The position numbers and the translations under genes were made by a program. A model generated the notes under the pieces. It was not told the DNA's origin. It searched no databases and was given only the letters and a program-made list of their open reading frames with translations. A stretch of DNA of 11,803 nt, from assembly GCA_964403885.1 (NCBI GenBank), contig CAYOHY010000053.1, positions 1 to 11,803 of the forward strand, given 5' to 3'. Below are positions 7,190 through 11,803 of the stretch, in pieces. How positions within the stretch are numbered: position 1 is the stretch's first letter; every line of letters starts with the position of its first letter. The stretch is from CAYOHY01 sp964403885 (GTDB lineage Bacteria; Actinomycetota; Coriobacteriia; Anaerosomatales; PHET01).

Positions 7190-7567
7190 ATGGCGAGACG
7201 GTGGGGACTCACGGAGGCCGAGTGGGCCGGTGCCAAGGCGGCACTGCGCGAGCTCGTGACTCACGCTGCACGGACCCGCTCGACGGTCACCTACGGCGAG
7301 GCCGCGAGACGCGCCTTCGACGGGCGCTTCTCGGCGCGGTCCGGTGCGTTGATGGACCTGCTCGGCGAGGTCGACACCGAGGAAGAGGCCGCGCGGGGAG
7401 TGATCATCGCATCGCTCGTGGTGCGTGCGGACACCGGCATGCCCGGCGAGGGGTACTTCGCGTTCGTGCGTGACCGGTTGGGCCGCGACGTGGACGATCG
7501 CGCGGCGTTCTGGCGCGCGGAGGCCGAGTCGGTCTGGGCGGCCTACAGCTCCGAGGACGCCGCATGA
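7190..7567 (+). CDS. Conserved-looking hypothetical protein, 125 aa
   Basis: The soluble protein has a helical N-terminus followed by STVTYGEAARRAF (31-43) and a second patch VIIASLVVRADTGMPGEGYF (71-90). These patches look conserved: the pattern 'TYGE-A' followed later by 'ALVV-tG-PG-GFF' recurs, to my recollection, in short unnamed actinobacterial proteins. The TYGE stretch is faintly like the alkylguanine-DNA alkyltransferase fold, but the catalytic PCHR motif is absent, so that function is not claimed. GGAG at 7180-7183 is 6 nt from the ATG at 7190 but only 3 nt from a GTG at 7187, so the ATG is preferred. The stop overlaps the next start as ATGA, which implies translational coupling and a linked role. 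Confidence 0.8.
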   Translation: MARRWGLTEAEWAGAKAALRELVTHAARTRSTVTYGEAARRAFDGRFSARSGALMDLLGEVDTEEEAARGVIIASLVVRADTGMPGEGYFAFVRDRLGRDVDDRAAFWRAEAESVWAAYSSEDAA

Positions 7568-8412
7568 GCCGCCGTGACGCGCTCGACATCCTGGGAGGCG
7601 CTCCCGGCGTCGCGTACGGGCTCACGTGGGTGCCTGCGGACGCCCTGCGGGTCCTGACGTGGCAGGAGAGCGACTCCGACCCCGCTGAGACGCTCGCGGC
7701 GGTGGCTCTGGAACTGCACCTCGACCTCGTGCTGGTCCCCGCGCGCGAGATCTGGGCGGCGGACGCCGTGAGGCTGCTTCGGGAGGCCGATGTGGCCGTG
7801 GCGTGGGCGGTGTCGGGGGTGTTTGGCCGCGTCGCCGAGCCTATGGGGTGGAGCGAGGCGCTCAAGCGCTCCGCGAGTGAGCCCGGCGCACTCGCGTTCC
7901 TGCTCTCCGAGGTCCTTCACGACGCGCTCGACCAGACCCGGGCGGGCGTGGCGCTGGGCGTCGACGCGCTCGTGGTCGCCGACGACCTTGCCGGCGGCAC
8001 CGGGTGGCTCGTGTCGCCCGACTTCGCCCTCGAGGCGCTCATGCCCTGCTACCGCCAGATCGCCGCCGAGGCGCCCGGCCTGCCGCACGTGTTCCACTCC
8101 GATGGTGACGTGCGCGCGCTCTACCCTGCGCTCGCGCGAGCGGGGTTCTCGGCGGTGCACGTGGCCGGGGTGCCGGAGGCCTCGCAGGAGGCGTGCGCTC
8201 GCGCCGCCCGCACGGCGGGGCTTGCGGTGCTGGGTGGGGTGGGGGCGCACGAGCTGATGGCGCTTGGGGCCGGACACACCGGGCGGCATGCGGCGGCACT
8301 CGCGGCGGCCGGGTCGACTATCATCTGTGATGACGGCGGCATCACGACCGCTGAGGAGCTGGCCGCCTACGTGAGTGCCCTCGACGGCGCGCGCAAGGCC
8401 TTGGAGCGGTAG
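7564..8412 (+). CDS. Uroporphyrinogen decarboxylase-like protein (URO-D/MtaA superfamily)
   Basis: The 282-aa product matches the C-terminal two thirds of the URO-D/MtaA TIM barrel. It has GVDALVVADDLAGGTGWLVS at 132-151, then SPDFALEALMPCYRQI at 151-166, VFHSDGDVRALYPAL at 176-190 and a following AGFSAVH strand. Superfamily members decarboxylate uroporphyrinogen III or move methyl groups to and from corrinoid proteins and coenzyme M. The single HSDG motif, without the HxC...C zinc site of MtaA, leaves the reaction open. At 282 aa it is shorter than true HemE (about 350 aa), and its N-terminal part is divergent, so heme synthesis is unlikely. It overlaps the upstream gene by 4 nt (ATGA) and precedes an RDD-like membrane gene by 9 nt. 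No corrinoid protein gene is adjacent. Confidence 0.85.
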   Translation: MSRRDALDILGGAPGVAYGLTWVPADALRVLTWQESDSDPAETLAAVALELHLDLVLVPAREIWAADAVRLLREADVAVAWAVSGVFGRVAEPMGWSEALKRSASEPGALAFLLSEVLHDALDQTRAGVALGVDALVVADDLAGGTGWLVSPDFALEALMPCYRQIAAEAPGLPHVFHSDGDVRALYPALARAGFSAVHVAGVPEASQEACARAARTAGLAVLGGVGAHELMALGAGHTGRHAAALAAAGSTIICDDGGITTAEELAAYVSALDGARKALER

Positions 8413-8421
8413 AGGAGCACT

Positions 8422-8880
8422 GTGAGCGCGATCGCGAACTTCACGATCACCGGTGAGGCGAGCCCCGGGCGGGTGCGCGCGGCCGGCATCCTCGACTTCG
8501 TGAGCGCGCTGTTCATCGCGATGATCGTCATGCCGCAGCCGGTGGTGCGCCGGGCGATCATGGGGCCGGAGGCCACGGCGCTCGGCATCGCCGTGTTCGT
8601 GGCCGTGCTCATCGCCGGGGTGCTCGCGATGCTGTGGCTCTACCTCGCGTTCTCGGCGGTCACCTGGGGGCGCAGTCCGGCGATGTACCTGCTCGACCTG
8701 GGGCTCGACGCCCCCACCAAGCCCACGATCGGCGAAGCCGCCGGATGGGCGACGGGGTGGGCGGTCGCTGCGGTGCCCGCGATCTTTGGGCTGCGCGCCC
8801 TCTACGACGGCGAGACCGGGCTGCCCACACGCTTCTCCGGCGTCCCCACGCGCTCGACCGCCGTCTCCGCCGAGGCGTAG
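8422..8880 (+). CDS. RDD-like integral membrane protein
   Basis: The 152-aa protein has three hydrophobic segments at about residues 22-40, 52-78 and 106-124. The pattern fits a divergent RDD-family protein: an Arg-Ala-x-Asp element (RVRAAGILDF, 17-26) before the first helix, WGRSPAMYLLDLGLD (82-96) in place of the family's T-x-G-x-x-x-x-x-L segment, and YDGETGLPTRFSGV (128-141) in place of the C-terminal D-x-x-x-G-T motif. The function is unknown; RDD proteins are small membrane proteins of mixed or uncharacterised role. The GTG at 8422 follows AGAGGAG (8411-8417) and lies 9 nt after the stop of the URO-D-like gene, so it is almost certainly in the same transcript. A short inverted repeat CGACC-CCC-GGTCG follows at 8891-8903 without a T-run. 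Confidence 0.82.
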   Translation: MSAIANFTITGEASPGRVRAAGILDFVSALFIAMIVMPQPVVRRAIMGPEATALGIAVFVAVLIAGVLAMLWLYLAFSAVTWGRSPAMYLLDLGLDAPTKPTIGEAAGWATGWAVAAVPAIFGLRALYDGETGLPTRFSGVPTRSTAVSAEA

Positions 8881-8960
8881 TCTCCCGGCGCGACCCCCGG
8901 TCGGCTCTCCGCACGTGGGCCCCCGGCCTTCGGCACCCCTTTGAAACCTCGCCGCAACCT

Positions 8961-8978
8961 TGCGACACAAATGTCGCA
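8961..8978. promoter_or_regulatory. Perfect inverted repeat upstream of nifH, candidate operator
   Basis: TGCGACA (8961-8967) and TGTCGCA (8972-8978) form a perfect 7-bp inverted repeat around a 4-nt AT-rich centre (CAAA). It lies about 145 bp upstream of the nifH start and about 70 bp upstream of the sigma-54-like element. An 18-bp dyad with a soft centre in an otherwise GC-rich gap is typical of a dimeric regulator's site. It does not match the NifA upstream sequence TGT-N10-ACA. The binding protein is unknown. Confidence 0.55.
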
Positions 8979-9049
8979 CACCCTGACGCGATGGTAGTCA
9001 CGCGCGCGCCAAGAATTCGTAAAACCCCTGCTCAGAGGCGGTAAACGAC

Positions 9050-9067
9050 TTGGCACGCGACGCGCGA
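9050..9067 (+). promoter_or_regulatory. Sigma-54-like -24/-12 promoter element upstream of nifH
   Basis: TTGGCACG (9050-9057) is an exact match to the -24 box of sigma-54 promoters. The invariant GG (9052-9053) is followed 10 nt later by GC at 9064-9065, the required -12 spacing. The rest of the -12 box (TTGC in consensus) is poor, reading GCGC. It ends 55 nt before the nifH ATG, a normal leader length. Nitrogenase operons of many proteobacteria use this promoter type, but actinobacteria generally lack RpoN, so it may be inherited, functional only if RpoN is present, or coincidental. Confidence 0.4.
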
Positions 9068-9073
9068 TTCTCC

Positions 9074-9106
9074 TCGGCTCAAATCGGCAGATTCTCTGCC
9101 CGCCGA
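9074..9106 (+). promoter_or_regulatory. Stem-loop in the nifH leader
   Basis: GGCAGA (9086-9091) and TCTGCC (9095-9100) form a perfect 6-bp hairpin with a TTC loop. Flanking TCGGC (9074-9078) and GCCGA (9102-9106) extend it by 5 bp beyond an internal loop. It ends 5 nt before the purine-rich ribosome-binding site at 9112-9120. It may protect the 5' end of nif mRNA or tune nifH translation. Confidence 0.4.
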
Positions 9107-9122
9107 CACACGAGGAGGAGCC

Positions 9123-9977
9123 ATGATTCGACAGATCGCCATCTACGGCAAGGGTGGCATCGGCAAGTCGACGACCACGCAGAACACGGTCGCCGCGCTC
9201 GCCGACGCAGGCAAGAAGGTCATGATCGTGGGGTGCGACCCCAAGGCCGACTCGACCCGTCTGATCCTGAACCAGAAGGCCCAGACCACCGTCATGGACA
9301 TGGCGCGTGAGGCCGGCAGCGTCGAGGACCTCGAGCTCGAGGACGTGCTCCTCACCGGCTTCAAGGACGTCAAGTGCGCCGAGTCCGGCGGTCCCGAGCC
9401 GGGTGTGGGTTGCGCGGGCCGCGGCGTCATCACCGCGATCAACTTCCTCGAGGAGGAGGGCGCCTACACCGACGACCTCGACTTCGTCTTCTACGACGTC
9501 CTGGGCGACGTCGTGTGCGGCGGCTTCGCGATGCCGATCCGCGAGGGCAAGGCGCGTGAGATCTACATCGTCACCTCCGGCGAGATGATGGCGATGTACG
9601 CCGCCAACAACATCGCCCGCGGCATCCTCAAGTACGCGCAGTCCGGCGGCGTGCGCCTGGGCGGCCTCATCTGCAACTCGCGCAAGACCGACCGCGAGTA
9701 CGACCTCATCGACGCGCTCGCCAAGAAGCTCGGCACCCAGATGATCCACTTCGTGCCGCGCGACAACGAGGTCCAGCGCGCCGAGCTGCGCCGCCAGACC
9801 GTCATCCAGTACAACCCCGAGCACGGTCAGGCCGACGAGTACCGCCAGCTCGCCCAGAAGATCGCCGAGAACACCAACCTCGTCGTACCCACCCCGATCA
9901 CCACCGATGAGCTCGAAGAGCTCCTCATGGAGTTCGGCATCATGGAGGCCGAGCCGACCGACGAGGCGGTGGCGTAG
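9123..9977 (+). CDS. nifH: Nitrogenase iron protein NifH (dinitrogenase reductase)
   Basis: NifH is the ATP-driven electron donor to the MoFe protein and also takes part in cofactor assembly. The 284-aa protein has the P-loop GKGGIGKS at 9-16, DPKADSTR at 39-46, the two cysteines that bridge the [4Fe-4S] cluster between subunits (C97 in GVGCAGRG, C132 in DVVCGG) and the switch II DVLGD at 125-129. Numbering of these residues agrees with the Azotobacter protein. R100, the site of regulatory ADP-ribosylation in some species, is present, but no draT/draG is in the window. The C-terminus TTDELEELLMEFGIM is typical of group I NifH. The ATG at 9123 follows GAGGAGGAG (9112-9120). nifD starts 2 nt after the stop, so the two are one operon. 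The promoter lies in the 242-bp gap upstream. Confidence 0.99.
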   Translation: MIRQIAIYGKGGIGKSTTTQNTVAALADAGKKVMIVGCDPKADSTRLILNQKAQTTVMDMAREAGSVEDLELEDVLLTGFKDVKCAESGGPEPGVGCAGRGVITAINFLEEEGAYTDDLDFVFYDVLGDVVCGGFAMPIREGKAREIYIVTSGEMMAMYAANNIARGILKYAQSGGVRLGGLICNSRKTDREYDLIDALAKKLGTQMIHFVPRDNEVQRAELRRQTVIQYNPEHGQADEYRQLAQKIAENTNLVVPTPITTDELEELLMEFGIMEAEPTDEAVA

Positions 9978-9979
9978 CC

Positions 9980-11461
9980 ATGACCACGCCTTCGGCCAAG
10001 ATCAACCAGACCAACAAGGTCATCGAGGAGATCCTCGAGGCCTATCCCGAGAAGGCGCGCAAGGATCGCGCGAAGCACATCGCGGCCAACGACCCGTCCG
10101 GCTCGTGCTCGAGCTGCACGGTCAAGAGCAACGTGAAGTCGCGTCCGGGTCTCATGACCGTCCGCGGCTGCGCCTATGCGGGTTCCAAGGGCGTGGTGTG
10201 GGGTCCGGTCAAGGACATGATCCACATCAGCCACGGGCCGGTGGGGTGCGGCGCGTACTCCAACTGGAGCCGCCGCAACTACTACAACGGCACCACCGGC
10301 GTGGATGCGTTCGGCACGCTGCACGTGACGAGCGACTTCCAGGAGCGCGACATCGTCTACGGCGGCGACAAGAAGCTCGCCCAGATCGTCGACGAGCTCG
10401 ACGGGCTGTTCCCGCTGTCGCGCGGCATCTCGGTGCAGTCCGAGTGCCCGGTGGGCCTCATCGGCGACGACATCGAGAGCGTCTCGAAGCAAAAGACCGC
10501 CGACATCGGCAAGCCGGTCGTGCCGGTGCGCTGCGAGGGCTTCCGCGGCGTGTCGCAGTCGCTGGGTCACCACATCGCCAACGACGCGATCCGCGACCAC
10601 GTCTTCGACAAGGCCGCGACCGACATCGAGACCGGCCCCTACGACGTCACGATCATCGGCGACTACAACATCGGCGGTGACGCCTGGGCCTCTCGGCGGA
10701 TCCTCGAGGACATGGGCCTGCGGGTCATCGCGCAGTGGACCGGCGACGCGACGCTGGCCGAGCTCGCCAACGCCCCCAAGGCCAAGCTCAACCTCATCCA
10801 CTGCTACCGCTCGATGAACTACATCTGCCGCCACCTCGAGGAGACCTACGGCACGCCGTGGCTCGAGTACAACTTCTTCGGCCCGTCCAAGATCTACGCC
10901 TCCATCCGCGCGATCGCCGAGCAGTTCGACGACACGATCAAGGCCAACGCCGAGGCGCTCATCGCCAAGATGAAGCCCGAGATGGACGAGATCATCGAGA
11001 CGTACCGCCCGCGCCTCGAGGGCAAGACGGTGATGCTCTACGTGGGCGGCCTGCGTCCGCGCCATGTCATCGGCGCCTATGAGGACCTGGGCATGCAGAT
11101 CATCGCCGCGGGCTACGAGTTCGGCCACGCCGACGAGTACAACCGCACCTACCCGCTCATGCCCGAGGGCTCGATCGTCGTCGACGACGCCACCCCCTAC
11201 GAGCTCGAGGAGATCACCAAGCGCCTCAAGCCCGACCTGGTGGGCTCCGGCGTCAAGGAGAAGTACGCCTACCACAAGATGGGCGTCCCGTTCCGTCAGA
11301 TGCACAGCTGGGACTACTCCGGCCCGTACCACGGCTTCGACGGCTTCAAGGTGTTCGCCCGCGACATGGACATGACCGTCAACAGCCCCACGTGGGCGCT
11401 CGTGCGCAGGCCCGGCGACATCGCCGCCGCCGACAGCGAGCCCGCCCGCCAGGCAGGCTAG
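9980..11461 (+). CDS. nifD: Nitrogenase molybdenum-iron protein alpha chain NifD
   Basis: NifD forms an alpha2-beta2 tetramer with NifK and holds the FeMo cofactor where N2 is reduced. The 493-aa protein keeps the three P-cluster ligands C64, C90 and C156. The cofactor ligands are C275 (in NLIHCYRS) and H442 (in MHSWDYSG), and Q193 and H197 of SQSLGHH are in the active site. GGLRPRHVIGAYEDLG (356-371) is the cofactor-binding loop with homocitrate-side arginines. The two invariant ligands and the normal length, with no insertion of about 50 residues, point to a Mo-type, group I NifD rather than VnfD, AnfD or group II. The ATG at 9980 is 2 nt after the nifH stop; its ribosome-binding site lies in the end of nifH. 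nifK starts 13 nt downstream. Confidence 0.99.
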   Translation: MTTPSAKINQTNKVIEEILEAYPEKARKDRAKHIAANDPSGSCSSCTVKSNVKSRPGLMTVRGCAYAGSKGVVWGPVKDMIHISHGPVGCGAYSNWSRRNYYNGTTGVDAFGTLHVTSDFQERDIVYGGDKKLAQIVDELDGLFPLSRGISVQSECPVGLIGDDIESVSKQKTADIGKPVVPVRCEGFRGVSQSLGHHIANDAIRDHVFDKAATDIETGPYDVTIIGDYNIGGDAWASRRILEDMGLRVIAQWTGDATLAELANAPKAKLNLIHCYRSMNYICRHLEETYGTPWLEYNFFGPSKIYASIRAIAEQFDDTIKANAEALIAKMKPEMDEIIETYRPRLEGKTVMLYVGGLRPRHVIGAYEDLGMQIIAAGYEFGHADEYNRTYPLMPEGSIVVDDATPYELEEITKRLKPDLVGSGVKEKYAYHKMGVPFRQMHSWDYSGPYHGFDGFKVFARDMDMTVNSPTWALVRRPGDIAAADSEPARQAG

Positions 11462-11474
11462 GAGGAGACTTCCC

Positions 11475-11803
11475 ATGCCCCAGATCAAGGACCACAACGA
11501 GCTGTTCTCCCAGCCCGAGTACCAGGAGCAGTTCGAGCGCAAGAAGGAGTTCGAGAACGGCCACTCCGCCGAGAAGGTCGCCGAGGTCGCCGAGTGGACC
11601 AAGTCCGACGAGTACCGTGAGCTCAACTTCGCCCGCGAGGCCGTCACCATCAACCCGTGCAAGGCGTGCCAGCCGCTCGGCGCCATCTACGCCGCTTTGG
11701 GTTTTGAGAAGACGATGCCGTTCGTGCAGGGCTCGCAGGGCTGCACCGCGTACTTCCGCAGCTACCTGACCCGCCACTTCAAGGAGCCGGTCGCCGCGGT
11801 CTC
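11475..11803 (+). CDS. nifK: Nitrogenase molybdenum-iron protein beta chain NifK, 5' part (cut by window edge)
   Basis: The first 109 residues are in the window; the gene runs off the right edge with no stop codon, so this is a partial gene and not a broken one. P-cluster ligands C65 (in NPCKACQPLGA) and C90 (in GSQGCTAYF) are present and match C70 and C95 of the Azotobacter chain; the third lies beyond the edge. An extra Cys at residue 62 replaces an Ala of the Azotobacter protein. The N-terminus is compact, without the long extension seen in some group I NifK. The ATG at 11475 has a strong GGAGGAGA (11461-11468) that overlaps the nifD stop codon, so translation is closely coupled to nifD. 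Confidence 0.98.
   Translation, partial: MPQIKDHNELFSQPEYQEQFERKKEFENGHSAEKVAEVAEWTKSDEYRELNFAREAVTINPCKACQPLGAIYAALGFEKTMPFVQGSQGCTAYFRSYLTRHFKEPVAAV

Noticed and set aside
7284..7330. Alkylguanine-DNA alkyltransferase-like reading of the TYGE segment
   Set aside because: The catalytic PCHR motif is missing and the overall pattern differs, so the resemblance is too weak to name the gene.
8972..8987. Possible NifA upstream site (TGT-N10-ACA)
   Set aside because: The bases 10 nt after the only TGT in the nifH upstream gap are GAC, not ACA.
9827..11686. 619-codon open frame on the - strand
   Set aside because: It lies antisense to nifD and the junctions with nifH and nifK, whose identity is certain.

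Overview
The window is GC-rich bacterial DNA with every supported gene on the + strand. It suggests an anaerobic, diazotrophic bacterium, most likely an actinobacterium (Coriobacteriia-like). That placement is an inference from base composition, a tmRNA tag ending in FALAA, GTG starts with clear Shine-Dalgarno sites, and the mix of a B12-binding radical SAM protein, a uroporphyrinogen-decarboxylase-like protein and nitrogenase. No taxonomic marker in the window settles it.

Layout. (1) 135-2366: a CbrA-like FAD oxidoreductase of the geranylgeranyl reductase family, then an M42 metallo-aminopeptidase, closed by a strong rho-independent terminator at 2393-2425. (2) 2558-5386: a B12-binding radical SAM protein, a small membrane protein, smpB, and the tmRNA gene ssrA with its own terminator. 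SmpB and tmRNA work together to rescue stalled ribosomes. (3) 5469-8880: a PAS-GGDEF-EAL cyclic-di-GMP protein, then a tight three-gene cluster: a 125-aa conserved unknown, a uroporphyrinogen-decarboxylase-like protein coupled to it by an ATGA overlap, and an RDD-like membrane protein. (4) 8881-9122: a 242-bp regulatory gap upstream of nifH, with a perfect inverted repeat, a sigma-54-like -24/-12 element and a leader stem-loop. (5) 9123 to the right edge: nifH, nifD and the start of nifK, the structural genes of molybdenum nitrogenase, in one tight operon cut off by the window end.

How the genes work together. NifH (Fe protein) passes electrons to the NifDK heterotetramer that reduces N2. All cluster ligands visible in NifH, NifD and the start of NifK are present, so the enzyme looks functional. 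NifD lacks the internal insertion of anaerobe-type (group II) proteins and reads as group I. The most unusual signals are in the nifH control region and in the tmRNA, whose tag reading frame has no Ala or Gly resume codon where one is expected. I found no CRISPR array, insertion sequence, tRNA gene, prophage gene or recognisable defence system.
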